This document shows, in pieces, positions 22,760-32,190 of a stretch of 40,055 bases of DNA. Origin of the DNA: Paraktedonobacter sp035294465. Lineage in GTDB: Bacteria; Chloroflexota; Ktedonobacteria; Ktedonobacterales; Ktedonobacteraceae. The stretch covers positions 1 to 40,055 of the forward strand of contig DATGKW010000123.1 in the NCBI GenBank assembly GCA_035294465.1, given 5' to 3'. Position 1 is the first letter of the stretch, and each line of letters begins with the position of its first letter. Position numbers and translations under genes: made by a program. The notes below the pieces were generated by a model. It was not told where the DNA came from. It ran no database searches and was given only the letters and a program-made list of their open reading frames with translations.

Positions 22760-24631
22760 ATGTGCGGTATCATTGGCTATGTCGGCCCGAAAGGGACCGA
22801 TGTGACTACCATATTGCTCGATGGACTCTCCAGACTCGAATATCGTGGCTACGATTCTGCCGGAATTGCCGTCCTCACCTCCACCGGTACGCTTGCCGTC
22901 CATCGCAAAGCCGGCAAAATCACCAACCTGAGGACTGCCGTAGCCGAGGCCGAACGCCCGAAACCTGGCCCGCTTGGCATCGGTCATACTCGCTGGGCCA
23001 CTCATGGACGCCCTAATGACGCCAACGCGCACCCGCATGCTGATTGCACCGGCGTGCTCACTGTGGTTCATAATGGCATTATCGAGAACTATGCCGAACT
23101 GCGCGCGGAACTGATACAGCAGGGGCATACATTCCGCTCCGAAACCGATACCGAAGTGCTTTCCCATCTGATCGAGCGCGAATACTTTGGCCAGGCCGAG
23201 CGCGATCTTGAACAAGCCGTGCGCCTGGCTCTGAGCCTCGTCACCGGCGCTTACGCCATCGCGGTAATTAGCTCGGAGCAGCCCGACCTGCTGATTGGCG
23301 CGCGCTATGGCGGTGGCCCGTTGATCGCTGGCCTGGGCGAGCAGGAGCAATACCTGGCCTCAGATATACCTGCCCTGTTGAAGCATACCCGCCGCGTCCT
23401 GGTGATCGACGAAGGTGAAGTGGTCATTCTCCGTCCTACCAGCGTGGTCATTACTCGCATGGATGGCACGCGGGTTGAACGCGAGCCGCTGACAATTGAT
23501 TGGGATGCCGAGGCGGCTGAGAAGGGCGGCTATCCTCATTTCGCGCTGAAAGAGATTCACGAGCAGCCAGAGGCGCTGCGCCGCGCGCTTACCGGTCGCG
23601 TGCGCCAGGGGCAGCTTTATCTGGCCGAATTGGAGCGACTGCGCGCATCTGGCAAGCTCGATCAGATTCAGCGCGCGGTAGTTGTGGCCTGCGGCAGTTC
23701 GTACCATGCCGGCCTGGTCGCCAAATACGCCATCGAGCAATGGGCGCGCATCTCGGTCGAGGTCATCACCGCCGCCGAGTTTCGCTATTGCGATCCTATC
23801 GTTGGACCTGAGACGCTGTGTATCGCGGTTACGCAATCCGGTGAGACAGCCGACACGCTGGTCGGTATTCGCCAGGCCCGCGAGCAGGGTGCGCCCGTAA
23901 TCGCCATAACCAATGTGGTCGCCAGCGCTATCACGCGCCTGGCAGACGCCGTGCTCTACCTGCAAGCTGGCCCCGAAATCTGCGTAGTTGCCACCAAGAC
24001 CTTCCTCAATTCGGTCGTGGTGCTCTACCTGCTTGGTATCTGGCTGGCACGCTCACGCGGCCGGCCTGATCCCGACCAGATTGGGCCGCTGCTCGATGCG
24101 TTAGAGCGCCTGCCCGCGCAGGTTCAGCAAATCCTGAACCGCGCCGATAGTCCAGGGGATACTATCGCACCGCTGGCCCGCGAACTGGCCAGCGTCAGCA
24201 GCGCCATGTTCATCGGGCGCGGAGCTGGCTACCCAATCGCCCTGGAGGGAGCGCTCAAGCTCAAGGAGATCTCGTATATTCACGCCGAGGGCCTGCCGGC
24301 GGGCGAACTCAAGCACGGTTCTATTGCCCTGCTCGATCCGCAGACGCCGCTGGTGGCCATCGCTACCCGCTCGCGCGTCTACGACAAAGTCGTTAGCAAT
24401 ATTCAGGAAGTACGCGCCCGCGACGCACGGGTGATCGCCGTTGCCACCGAAGGTGACGAGGCCATTCGCCTGCACGCCGACAACATCTTCTACGTACCTG
24501 CTACTCTGGAAATGTTCAGCCCGCTGCTAGCTGTCATCCCGTTACAACTCTTCGCCTACCACACCGCCGTCGCTCGCGGCTGCAACGTGGACCAGCCGCG
24601 AAACCTGGCGAAGTCGGTAACAGTAGAGTAG
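22760..24631 (+). CDS. glmS: glutamine--fructose-6-phosphate aminotransferase (isomerizing)
   Basis: A 623-residue enzyme converting fructose-6-phosphate and glutamine to glucosamine-6-phosphate, the first step toward UDP-GlcNAc and cell wall. The start MCGIIGYVG places the nucleophile Cys2 at the mature N-terminus, so the longer open frame upstream is excluded; AAAGGA lies 7 bases before. The glutaminase domain has SRLEYRGYDSAGIA, GIGHTRWATHG and HADCTG...VVHNGIIENY. Two SIS domains follow (VVACGSSYHAGLVAKY, VTQSGETADTLV, FIGRGAGYPIALEGALKLKE) and the C-terminus ends QPRNLAKSVTVE, the canonical tail. The gene lies directly downstream of the ribozyme. Convergent with the STAND gene, 27 bases apart. 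Confidence 0.97.
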   Translation: MCGIIGYVGPKGTDVTTILLDGLSRLEYRGYDSAGIAVLTSTGTLAVHRKAGKITNLRTAVAEAERPKPGPLGIGHTRWATHGRPNDANAHPHADCTGVLTVVHNGIIENYAELRAELIQQGHTFRSETDTEVLSHLIEREYFGQAERDLEQAVRLALSLVTGAYAIAVISSEQPDLLIGARYGGGPLIAGLGEQEQYLASDIPALLKHTRRVLVIDEGEVVILRPTSVVITRMDGTRVEREPLTIDWDAEAAEKGGYPHFALKEIHEQPEALRRALTGRVRQGQLYLAELERLRASGKLDQIQRAVVVACGSSYHAGLVAKYAIEQWARISVEVITAAEFRYCDPIVGPETLCIAVTQSGETADTLVGIRQAREQGAPVIAITNVVASAITRLADAVLYLQAGPEICVVATKTFLNSVVVLYLLGIWLARSRGRPDPDQIGPLLDALERLPAQVQQILNRADSPGDTIAPLARELASVSSAMFIGRGAGYPIALEGALKLKEISYIHAEGLPAGELKHGSIALLDPQTPLVAIATRSRVYDKVVSNIQEVRARDARVIAVATEGDEAIRLHADNIFYVPATLEMFSPLLAVIPLQLFAYHTAVARGCNVDQPRNLAKSVTVE

Positions 24632-24658
24632 GGAAATCGCCAGCCTGCGCATTTTTCA

Positions 24659-27097
24659 TCAGGCGGGGAGAGCACGCATCCACTGAGAGACGTGATCGCG
24701 ATGGGCATCGCCAAGTTGCGTAAAGCGCTCCAGGCTTTCTTGAGCGAGAGATCGCGCTTGCTCCCATCTTTGCTGCTGTGCTGCCACGTGGGCCAGGCCA
24801 AAGAACGCGCGGGCCACGAGTTCTTTGGCCTGAATCTGCTGGGCTTCTGCTAACATGTTCGCAAACTGTTCTCTGGCCTCAGCAGCTTGCCCCTGCTCTA
24901 AAAAGAGCCATCCAAATTCGCCCTGCGTCTCGGCAATGGCCCAGCGGTTTTGCAGTTCATAGGCCAGACACAAGCTCTCCTCCAGGTAGGCTTGCGCCTG
25001 CTCCCACTGACCGAGCAAGCGAGAGACGATCCCCAGATTCTGTAAGACGGAACTGATCAGATGGCAGTGGTTGGTCTGCCGGGCCAGGCGAAGACTCTCC
25101 AGGGAATAGGTAAGCGCCTGATCGTATTGTTGTTGTTCGATGGCGAGCATGCCCAGATTCCTCAGGAGGGCGCTTTGACGGCGCAGTTGCTGACTTTTCT
25201 GGGCATAGGCCAGCCCTTTGTGATAGAGCAAGGCCGCCTGTTCATACTCCCCGCGCCGCAGGGCTTGCAAGCCTCTGTTCTGCACAAAGGCACTCGCCAT
25301 TGCCCAATCCTGCATGTGCAGGGCGATGGCCAGCCCTTCCTGGTAGATTGCATCCGCTTGTTGATAGTTGCCCACATCGTCCTGAATCTGCCCTTGCTGA
25401 AGCAGCGCGAAGCTGAGGGAGGCGTTGTCCTGAACCTGCCTGGCTCGTTGCGCTCCCTGCTCCAGATATCCAAGCGCTTCCTGATCGTCGCCCAGGTCGC
25501 TGATCATATACCCGATATGGACCAGAAGCGCAGCTTCTAGCGGGTGGGAGAGGTCACGTGCGAGTTCCAGCCCTTGCAGATAGGCATCCCTGGCTTCAGT
25601 TGTTTGACCATACTGTTCGGCCATTAAACCAAGATAATACCAGATGGGGATCAGGAGAGCGCGTTCTTCCCACGTGTCCCATTGCCGAATGTGTTCAAGA
25701 AGGGCACGCGCATGCAGAACATAGCGACCGTCATGTTCCCCGATATGCCTGTCTCTTTCGCTCGCGACACAGGCGGCGATAGCCGCCGCTGCGCGGCTCG
25801 TCCACAGACGAGCCGTCGTCTTGTCCATGCTCTCTCTGAGGACAACCTGGACCAGGCGATGCAGCGAAATGGTCTGGTGCTCAGGCTGCCGGTGGAGGAG
25901 CGAATAATAGAACGCTTCTCCAAGTGCAAGGTTGAACTGAAAAGGGTCGGTCACAACCTGCTCAAGAGATGGGCCAAGCGCGGCAGCGCCCCGCCTGAAA
26001 AGCTCTTCGGGAATGGCATCGGGAGCGAGAAACGCGCAGATACGCAGCAGGTCCGCCGCTGCTGCATTCACCTGCGCCAGTCGTTGGAAAGAAAAAAGGA
26101 ACGTTTTGACGACCGAGTGAGGGTGATCGGCCATCTCGTGACGGTCGTTAAGAAATTGCAACTGATTTTGCTGATACATGGAGAGATAATCGATCAGACA
26201 GTAGCCTGTTCGCTCTATATAAGCCCCCGCCTGATCAAGAGCAAGCGGCAGACCATCCATCAGATCTACCAGGGTCTGTGCGGCCGTGAGCAGTTCGGCT
26301 TCGGGATGTTCAGGCGAGGATGAAGGATGGTCACGTCTGGCGCGGCGCAGGAGCAATTGCACGCCTTCCTCGCGCGAGAGTGGAGGAAGTTCGAGGGTGA
26401 GCGCGAGGCTACCCAGAGTAGGTAAGCGAGTCGTGAGCAGCAAGGCCCCCTGTCCTGTGGCCGGCAGGAAAGGCTTGAGCAGGCTGAGATCCTCTACATT
26501 ATCAAAAATGAGCAGCCAGCCCTTATGCCGGTTGAGCCAGCGCAGAACTGCTGCTACCAGCTTTTGCTGATCCTCTTCGGCCTTCTCTGGTAACGCCAGC
26601 AGATCGGCCAGCGCGACAAAACTGGAGATCAGGGCAGCTCGCGTCTCCGCCTGAACCCAGAAGACAGCCTCATATTCGTGGCGATACCGATAGGCATATT
26701 CCACCGCCAGTTGCGTTTTCCCGATCCCTCCCAGACCATGCAGCGCGTAGGATTGGGTAAGAGCCGCTGCGGAAGATGGCTGGGTAAGCAGGCTATGCAG
26801 GCGGTCCAGAATATCTTCGCGACCGGTAAAGAAAGGATTACGTACAAAGGGAACCTGCCAGTAGGATGAGACGGAAGTAAGACTGGCCTCTAACAACTGG
26901 CTGGTCTCCTGTCCATCCAGGCCAAGCTGCTTTGCCAGTTCCAGCACCATCCCTTTGCTATCGGGCAAATACACGCCTTGCTCCCAACTCCAGATCGTAT
27001 TGCGATGAACGCCGAGCTTCTCAGCCAGAGCCTGCTGGCTCAGGCGTTGTTGCTTGCGCAGCGTTTTTAGCAACTCTCCGAACGGTTCTTGCTGCAT
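24659..27097 (-). CDS. XRE-STAND (NB-ARC type)-TPR regulator 1
   Basis: An 812-residue STAND protein. The HTH_3 domain is residues ~5-62 (LLKTLRKQQRLSQQALAEKL...HRNTIWSWEQG). The linker NPFFTGREDIL leads to an NB-ARC-like P-loop ATPase with Walker A GLGGIGKT (121-128), Walker B LLIFDNVED (195-203) and GLPLALDQAG (282-291). The C-terminal half (~430-812) holds irregular TPR-type helical pairs with AxxLxxxGLAxA units. STAND proteins are signal-activated oligomerising switches; the HTH suggests a transcription regulator, though defence-type STANDs share this core. The start is the ATG with AAGG upstream, not a GTG 8 codons earlier. It shares an almost identical N-terminal half with the protein encoded at 32191. 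Confidence 0.9.
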   Translation of the reverse strand: MQQEPFGELLKTLRKQQRLSQQALAEKLGVHRNTIWSWEQGVYLPDSKGMVLELAKQLGLDGQETSQLLEASLTSVSSYWQVPFVRNPFFTGREDILDRLHSLLTQPSSAAALTQSYALHGLGGIGKTQLAVEYAYRYRHEYEAVFWVQAETRAALISSFVALADLLALPEKAEEDQQKLVAAVLRWLNRHKGWLLIFDNVEDLSLLKPFLPATGQGALLLTTRLPTLGSLALTLELPPLSREEGVQLLLRRARRDHPSSSPEHPEAELLTAAQTLVDLMDGLPLALDQAGAYIERTGYCLIDYLSMYQQNQLQFLNDRHEMADHPHSVVKTFLFSFQRLAQVNAAAADLLRICAFLAPDAIPEELFRRGAAALGPSLEQVVTDPFQFNLALGEAFYYSLLHRQPEHQTISLHRLVQVVLRESMDKTTARLWTSRAAAAIAACVASERDRHIGEHDGRYVLHARALLEHIRQWDTWEERALLIPIWYYLGLMAEQYGQTTEARDAYLQGLELARDLSHPLEAALLVHIGYMISDLGDDQEALGYLEQGAQRARQVQDNASLSFALLQQGQIQDDVGNYQQADAIYQEGLAIALHMQDWAMASAFVQNRGLQALRRGEYEQAALLYHKGLAYAQKSQQLRRQSALLRNLGMLAIEQQQYDQALTYSLESLRLARQTNHCHLISSVLQNLGIVSRLLGQWEQAQAYLEESLCLAYELQNRWAIAETQGEFGWLFLEQGQAAEAREQFANMLAEAQQIQAKELVARAFFGLAHVAAQQQRWEQARSLAQESLERFTQLGDAHRDHVSQWMRALPA

Positions 27098-27161
27098 GCT
27101 ATTTCCTTCTCTTTGGGCCACAAACCGATCACGCTAGAAATTGTGCCAAAAAACCAATAGC

Positions 27162-27189
27162 ATTATAAAATGCATGATCAATCTGTGAA
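27162..27189 (-). promoter_or_regulatory. candidate promoter of STAND regulator 1
   Basis: On minus, TTCACA (27189-27184), a 16-base spacer and TATAAT (27167-27162), 11 of 12 matches to consensus. The predicted start near 27155 gives a ~58-base leader. A TTTTTTCAAAAAA tract lies further upstream (about 27228-27240). Confidence 0.6.
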
Positions 27190-27325
27190 AAGGCTCATGC
27201 TACCATAAAAGACAAGCTGAAACCAACTTTTTTCAAAAAATGAAGGAAAGATAGATGCTCTGAGCGAGACGATAGAATTTCCTCTGCCCCTTCTGCAAGG
27301 GAATATGACCTCGATGGATCTTATC

Positions 27326-27835
27326 TCACGCTTCGTGGTCGCGGAAATACACTCGCCAGGGGCCACAGCCCTGAATGAATGGCTGCATGATGGCCTGCTC
27401 GGCTTGAATCGTGTGATTCAGGTCGTGCGCGGCCCATTCGTGCAGAAGCTGGCCCAGAGTGATGGTGCCAAGCTCGCTATGCTCCGCGCTGCGGCTGAAG
27501 TCGTTGGGTGTAACGCGCTCCAGCAGGGCGAGACTCGTCTGGCGCAGGCTGGCAAACTCGCGCGCAAGCTCCGCCGGTGAGGACGCCGAATTTTTTGTGC
27601 CCTGCGTATCGGGATCGAAGGCGGAGATTGCCTGTCCCGCCAGCAGGGCTTGCACGCGAGTAGGAAAGACATAGCGTTCGACATCGAGCAGATGGACCAG
27701 GCATTCGGTGGCCGACCATTCTCCCTCGGCGGGCGGGCGGTTGAGCAGGTCAGCTGGCAACGTTTCTGTCATGCTCAGCCAGCGGGTCGCGGTCGTCGCC
27801 AGAACCGCTTTTACTATCGGCAGTATATCTGTCAT
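27326..27835 (-). CDS. DinB family protein
   Basis: A 169-residue four-helix-bundle protein of the DinB/YfiT type. The metal-ligand pattern is present: His48 (ATECLVHLLDVERY) and His137/His141 (AAHDLNHTI, HxxxH spacing). The WSATECLVHL segment is a family hallmark. Members include thiol transferases such as mycothiol/bacillithiol S-transferases and proteins of unknown role, so the reaction is not assignable. The start has a strong GAGGAGG site and excludes a 28-residue upstream extension. It is the last gene of a minus-strand run (gap of 117 bases after the TPR gene). Confidence 0.85.
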   Translation of the reverse strand: MTDILPIVKAVLATTATRWLSMTETLPADLLNRPPAEGEWSATECLVHLLDVERYVFPTRVQALLAGQAISAFDPDTQGTKNSASSPAELAREFASLRQTSLALLERVTPNDFSRSAEHSELGTITLGQLLHEWAAHDLNHTIQAEQAIMQPFIQGCGPWRVYFRDHEA

Positions 27836-27952
27836 GATTGATTCCTCCTCAAGAATACTACGGAAAACTCTTCCTGGGGACAATTCTACCGGATGTATCC
27901 GGCGCGGGAAAACAGCCATTAGCTTGTCTCCAGACAGCCAATTTATTGTTTT

Positions 27953-30085
27953 TTAGCGCTCTTCCCTCAACTTCTGCTCATACTCTTTTCGCTTCTGTTC
28001 AAGGCGCTCTTTTTCCTGCTCAGGTCTCTGCTTCTGCTGTTCAAAATACGCGCTTATATGCTCTTTTGCCTCATCGCTGTACGCGTTGAGGAAGATCAGG
28101 CCAAAGACCATCGCCTGTTCGTGCGGCCATTCGGCGCTGCCCCGCCCAAATTGCCAGAGGTCGCAGCAGATGCGATCAAATTCGATATGGATGCGCATAT
28201 CCTGGCGGGCCAGAATCGCCAGGGCGCTGAGCGCTGCAGCTCCCGACCAATCCATCGGACCGTAGATCAGCGAGGTCAGGGCGGCCTTGCGGCGCGAGCC
28301 TTCCCAGCCAGTTTCAAGCGAGGCAATGGTGAGAGCGCTGGCGATCTGAACGGCGATGAGCCAGTCCCACGTTTCCCAACCTTCCGGCACCGCCGGCGGA
28401 TGGACCATGACACCCAGTAAGCTCATCAGCGCGTCTGGCCCCAGGCGCTGGCCGAGCGGGCGAGCGCGCGCGTACCAGCGTTCCAGCGCGTAGGGCGTCT
28501 GCGCGAGTGTGGCAATGCTCTCCGCGACGGCGGGATCAGGCGGCGGAACGGCTGGAATGGGCGTCATGCCTTCGTAACGCCAGATCTGATACTCCACCGG
28601 GCGCAGTGGCTGGCGCGGGTCGGGTGAGAGCGTTTCTGCAGCGCTTATCTCATAGGAGGCCCCAAAGGCGTCGAGCATGAGTCGCGTTGCCAGCGTTGCG
28701 CTGGGCGCTTCAAGAGAACTCGAAGCGAAGCTGAGCTTCGAGCCTGCCTTCAAACTCACTTCTCCGGCAGCGCTTCTTTCCTTGATGTTGCGCATCAGAT
28801 TGATAATCGCCTCGCCTGGATACGGTAATCTTCCGATAAAGGGAGCCTGCAAGAGATAGAGAAACCTGCCGGCGGTTTCCTGGCTCTGCGCCAGCGGTTT
28901 CAGCTTCTCCAGCCACTCTTCTGCGGGCGTTTGCAAGTAATGGAGATAGGCGATAAAGGCAAAAGCATCCTGATACGGATCGCTGGGATCGAGCCGGACG
29001 CTTTCCTCATAGAATGCCAGCGCTTCGGCCAGCTTTCCCTGCTTGAGGCGGAGCGTCCCAAGATCGTTGCGCACCGCTACGTCATGAGGCTGAAAGGTCA
29101 GCGCCTGTTGATAGGCGGCTACGCTCGCCTCGAGATTGCCCAGCGCTTCCTCTGCCATAGCGAGCGCAACGCACGTCTGATAAGACGCGGGCAGAGACCT
29201 GGCGACTTCAGCAGCTTCTGCAAATGCTCCGGTTTTGCGCAGCAGCGTCGCGTAGGCAAAGGCGAGAGTAGAGGCACCTTCATTCATTTGCCTCAGCGGG
29301 AGAGCAGCATAGGTTTGACGGAGCAGCGGTAAATAGCGGCTCATCTCTGCCCGGCCCTGTTCTGCAAAGACATAGGTTCCGCGATATTTTTGCAGAACCG
29401 GTACAACAACTGGGAGAACCCTCTCAGGCTGAAGCGCGTCCACAAACCCCGGCTGATCCTGCCAGCGCGAGAGCCAGAGGATATAAGGAATCTCCGGCTT
29501 GACCTGGATAAGTTGTAAAAGCAGAGACACAGCCTCTTTGACTTTGCCCTGCGCGGCCAGAAGAGAGGCGTGGACGGCAACCTTCGCGTGATAATTCTTG
29601 CCAACAAGAGGCGTCACTTCCATGCGATGAGTGGGCGTGTTTCCCCGCCTCATAATCTCCCGGCTGGCCAGGATGGTAGCAAAATACTGCTCGTCGTTCA
29701 GCGGAACCAGGTCAAGCGCGCGTGGTCCTGCCGCGGCAATCCAGCGGTCGAGCAGCGCGAGCCATTCAGCGCGCGCGGGATCATCGGCCAGAGCCAGCCC
29801 AAGATGGTAAATTGAGCGTTTGAGGTCGCCCGCCTCTAACGCATTGCGGGCAAGCTCCGCGTGCTCTCCCTGATCCTTCTCATAGAGTTGCTCGTCGGGA
29901 TCTTCGGGCAGCGGCTGGTTCCCCGCGCGCATCATCATGCGATGGACGCCATCATCCTGCGTTTGTTTGGCGAGTCCCTGTAAACTGTTTCTCGCTCGCT
30001 GCACCTCATCGGCGCTCGGTGGGTCTGGCCTCTGCGGTTCGGGTGTTTGTCCTTGCCCGCCCCGCTGGAAAAAACGACGAAACAT
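27953..30085 (-). CDS. large TPR-repeat protein, unknown function
   Basis: A 710-residue cytoplasmic protein. The N-terminus is basic and Pro-rich (MFRRFFQRGGQGQTPEPQRP). TPR-like units are spread through ~75-400, the best being LEASVAAYQQALTFQPHDVAVRNDLGTLRLKQGKLAEALAFYEES (~320-365). The C-terminal part (~400-680) has helical repeat-like sequence I cannot classify, ending in a charged coiled coil (EQEKERLEQKRKEYEQKL). No signal peptide. A GAGGAGG ribosome site gives a firm start. It lies between the PNPOx-GNAT and DinB genes on the same strand (40 bases after the former), so it is likely co-transcribed. Probably a protein-interaction scaffold; no partner is identifiable. Confidence 0.75.
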   Translation of the reverse strand: MFRRFFQRGGQGQTPEPQRPDPPSADEVQRARNSLQGLAKQTQDDGVHRMMMRAGNQPLPEDPDEQLYEKDQGEHAELARNALEAGDLKRSIYHLGLALADDPARAEWLALLDRWIAAAGPRALDLVPLNDEQYFATILASREIMRRGNTPTHRMEVTPLVGKNYHAKVAVHASLLAAQGKVKEAVSLLLQLIQVKPEIPYILWLSRWQDQPGFVDALQPERVLPVVVPVLQKYRGTYVFAEQGRAEMSRYLPLLRQTYAALPLRQMNEGASTLAFAYATLLRKTGAFAEAAEVARSLPASYQTCVALAMAEEALGNLEASVAAYQQALTFQPHDVAVRNDLGTLRLKQGKLAEALAFYEESVRLDPSDPYQDAFAFIAYLHYLQTPAEEWLEKLKPLAQSQETAGRFLYLLQAPFIGRLPYPGEAIINLMRNIKERSAAGEVSLKAGSKLSFASSSLEAPSATLATRLMLDAFGASYEISAAETLSPDPRQPLRPVEYQIWRYEGMTPIPAVPPPDPAVAESIATLAQTPYALERWYARARPLGQRLGPDALMSLLGVMVHPPAVPEGWETWDWLIAVQIASALTIASLETGWEGSRRKAALTSLIYGPMDWSGAAALSALAILARQDMRIHIEFDRICCDLWQFGRGSAEWPHEQAMVFGLIFLNAYSDEAKEHISAYFEQQKQRPEQEKERLEQKRKEYEQKLREER

Positions 30086-30125
30086 AGGTTCCTCCTCAGT
30101 ATTTTTAAATCTGGCATTTCAAGGG

Positions 30126-31112
30126 CTATAACATCTTTTCAAGTTCGATTTCATCATGGATAGCTATCTGATCGTCGCCGATCAGCGGAATACTCGGCTT
30201 CAGTTGGCGGGCGGCATCGACCGCGTTGCGGTGGACGGCGACGAGCGCGAAGCCGCGTTTTTGATAGAAGCGCAGCGCGTGGAGATTGTCGTTTGTGGTA
30301 ATCAGCCAGAGCCGTTTGCAGCCTGCCTCGCGGGCTGCCTGCGCGACTGCCTCGATCAATCGCGTACCGATACCAATCCCCGGCTTCGCGCTATTAAGCG
30401 TCACGATCTCGCAGTTTTCACCTTCAAGAGAGTATGTAAGCAAGCCTACCCGCTTCCCGCGCAGGATGGCGACGAAGCCGGGCAGCAGATGTGGATGGTA
30501 GACCTTGCTGTGAGCAACGACGATGGCCGCGCCCCAATCTTCGCTGATACTCTGCTGCACCCACGCGCTATCTTCGGGAGTGAGCGGCCTCACTTCCAGA
30601 GGAAGGCTTTCGCTGGGGCGATGGGGATGACGGTTATAGGTGTAGATGGCCTCGGCTCGGATATGAAGGTAGATGCCTTCGCCCCACTCGCCGGCCTTTG
30701 TATGTGTATATGCGTATAGAAGGTCCTCCAACATCTTAAAGTCCGTGTGCTCAGGTAAGATAGCGGCCGCGTGCCCATGCACGATAATTGCCAGTTCATT
30801 CTCGCGAAAGAGGGTCAGGCTGACGGCGGGCCGCTTCATGATATGGCGGGTGCGCGCGGCTGTGGCAACGGTGGGAATATAGATCTCACCTCGATAGAGC
30901 AGCGCACTGATCGGCGCAATGCGCGGCTCGCCCTTCGTTGTGACCGTTGCCAGCGCGACGGTCTGCACATTCTGCCAGCAATCGATCAATTGTCGAGCGG
31001 AGAGCGAGTGTTCCGGCATCTGAAACGAGCGACGCAGGAACGTGCCCGCTCGCTCAATGCTGTTGTCTAAAAGCGCCTGCAAGCGCTCGATGTCTTCCTG
31101 GGTTTCTTTCAT
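30126..31112 (-). CDS. PNPOx-like flavin-binding / GNAT acetyltransferase fusion
   Basis: A 328-residue fusion. Residues ~38-160 form a pyridoxamine-5'-phosphate oxidase-like split barrel (VALATVTTKGEPRIAPISAL, RTRHIMKRPAVSLTLF, ELAIIVHGHAAAIL), a fold that binds FMN, F420 or similar. Residues ~173-310 form a GNAT domain with the acetyl-CoA loop PGIGIGTRLIEAVAQAA and TNDNLHALRFYQKRGF. I start at MKETQEDIER. The reading frame stays open another 219 codons upstream, antisense to the AraC gene, but that part is not protein-like. There is no ribosome site. A -10-like TATACT (31125-31120) lies 7 bases before the ATG, as in leaderless genes. Substrate unknown. Confidence 0.85.
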   Translation of the reverse strand: MKETQEDIERLQALLDNSIERAGTFLRRSFQMPEHSLSARQLIDCWQNVQTVALATVTTKGEPRIAPISALLYRGEIYIPTVATAARTRHIMKRPAVSLTLFRENELAIIVHGHAAAILPEHTDFKMLEDLLYAYTHTKAGEWGEGIYLHIRAEAIYTYNRHPHRPSESLPLEVRPLTPEDSAWVQQSISEDWGAAIVVAHSKVYHPHLLPGFVAILRGKRVGLLTYSLEGENCEIVTLNSAKPGIGIGTRLIEAVAQAAREAGCKRLWLITTNDNLHALRFYQKRGFALVAVHRNAVDAARQLKPSIPLIGDDQIAIHDEIELEKML

Positions 31113-31119
31113 ACCATCT

Positions 31120-31125
31120 AGTATA
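31120..31125 (-). promoter_or_regulatory. -10 box for a possibly leaderless transcript
   Basis: TATACT read on minus from 31125 to 31120, leaving 7 bases before the A of the ATG at 31112, the usual distance from a -10 to a start site. The start codon lacks a Shine-Dalgarno sequence, consistent with leaderless translation. A weak -35 (TAAACA) is 19 bases upstream. Confidence 0.4.
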
Positions 31126-31147
31126 TATGGGAAAGCAAGCGAATTGT

Positions 31148-31951
31148 TTACAGTAAAGGCACTCCCATCACCAGGGGCGGATCGGTCAGGCGAGGCGGGC
31201 GTAGGACAAGATCGGGATCGCCGGAGACATGTCCGTTGCTCAGAATAAGCGGACTCGCGCTCCTCCCAATCAGCAGCTTCTCGCCAGGCAGCAGTGCTGA
31301 GTGAAGGTCTGAAGCAGCCGGAAAAGCGGCGGCCCGCAGATGGTAAACGCCATCGGCGCAGCCCTGCAAGAGATAGGGGCCTGGCCTGCTGAGTCTGGTG
31401 CAACAGACCGGCCTGCCCTGGGGAATAGGGCCGCTGAACAGGCCCACATAGATCGTGCCGCGGAAGGTTGCTGGCGCGCTGATCTGACCTGGCAGGACGT
31501 TTCTCAACGGGAGGCGCGCGGCTCTCCTGGGAACACTCTCTGCCAGCTCTACTAGCGGGGGCTCGAAGGCATGCGCACGCTGGCGCAAAAGACGCGGCGA
31601 CAGACCAACCAGTTGCGTGAAGCGGCTGGTGAAGGAGCCGACGCTGGTATAGCCAACCTCGAAACAAATATCGGTCACGCTGAGCGAAGTCGTCAGAAGC
31701 AGGTGCCGGGCCATCTGGAAACGCAGCGCTGAAAGAAACTCGCCTGGAGGAATGCCAATTAAGCGACAAAAGACGCGATGGAAATGAAAAGGACTGAGAT
31801 AGGCTGCGGCGGCCAGATCTTCCAGAGTGAGTGCCTCGTGCAAATAGGCGTGCATGGTCTGGATGGCGCGTTCAACGGCTAGGTTTTGCGCGTCAAGCGT
31901 CTCCTGGCGTGTCTTATCTTTGCGCAGAACGGGCGTAACTGTTTGTATCAT
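31148..31951 (-). CDS. AraC family transcription regulator with C-terminal beta domain
   Basis: A 267-residue regulator. Unusually, the double HTH is N-terminal (~22-122): LTLEDLAAAAYLSPFHFHRVF then SVTDICFEVGYTSVGSFTSRFTQLVGLSP, both classic AraC motifs. The C-terminal ~140 residues (FRGTIYVGLFSGPIPQGRPV, GPYLLQGCADGVYHL, PLILSNGHVSGDPDLVLRPP) resemble the small beta-sandwich seen after such HTHs in Actinobacteria and Chloroflexota, presumably a ligand-binding domain. The start is the ATG with GAGAGGG upstream. It is the most upstream gene of the minus-strand set AraC / PNPOx-GNAT / TPR / DinB and may regulate it. Confidence 0.88.
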   Translation of the reverse strand: MIQTVTPVLRKDKTRQETLDAQNLAVERAIQTMHAYLHEALTLEDLAAAAYLSPFHFHRVFCRLIGIPPGEFLSALRFQMARHLLLTTSLSVTDICFEVGYTSVGSFTSRFTQLVGLSPRLLRQRAHAFEPPLVELAESVPRRAARLPLRNVLPGQISAPATFRGTIYVGLFSGPIPQGRPVCCTRLSRPGPYLLQGCADGVYHLRAAAFPAASDLHSALLPGEKLLIGRSASPLILSNGHVSGDPDLVLRPPRLTDPPLVMGVPLL

Positions 31952-32106
31952 GCGTTTCCCTCTCCAATGGATCTCTTCACCCAACTATTCTTTGCGGCCC
32001 GTTCGGAAACGGCATCATACACAGATTGGCAGGAAACCTGCCCCAAAAAGGTGATGGCAAAAATTCTCTGGCTTACAAGCGTTTAATCTTCAGAGGGTCC
32101 GCTCAC

Positions 32107-32125
32107 TTTTTCTTTCTAAGAAAAA
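32107..32125. repeat. 8-bp inverted repeat between AraC and STAND2 genes
   Basis: TTTTTCTT (32107-32114) and AAGAAAAA (32118-32125) flank a TCT spacer, a perfect AT-rich palindrome about 66 bases before the STAND2 ATG. It could be an operator or part of a promoter upstream element. Its function is unknown. Confidence 0.4.
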
Positions 32126-32190
32126 CATAGCAGATACAGAACACGAGCGCTTTCCCTGAGAAGGCGATCTTTATTGATAAGGAGTAATCC

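Noticed and set aside
31113..31769. 219-codon N-terminal extension of the PNPOx-GNAT frame
   Set aside because: It is antisense to the well-supported AraC gene, has Arg/Ser/Ala-rich shadow composition and no ribosome site.
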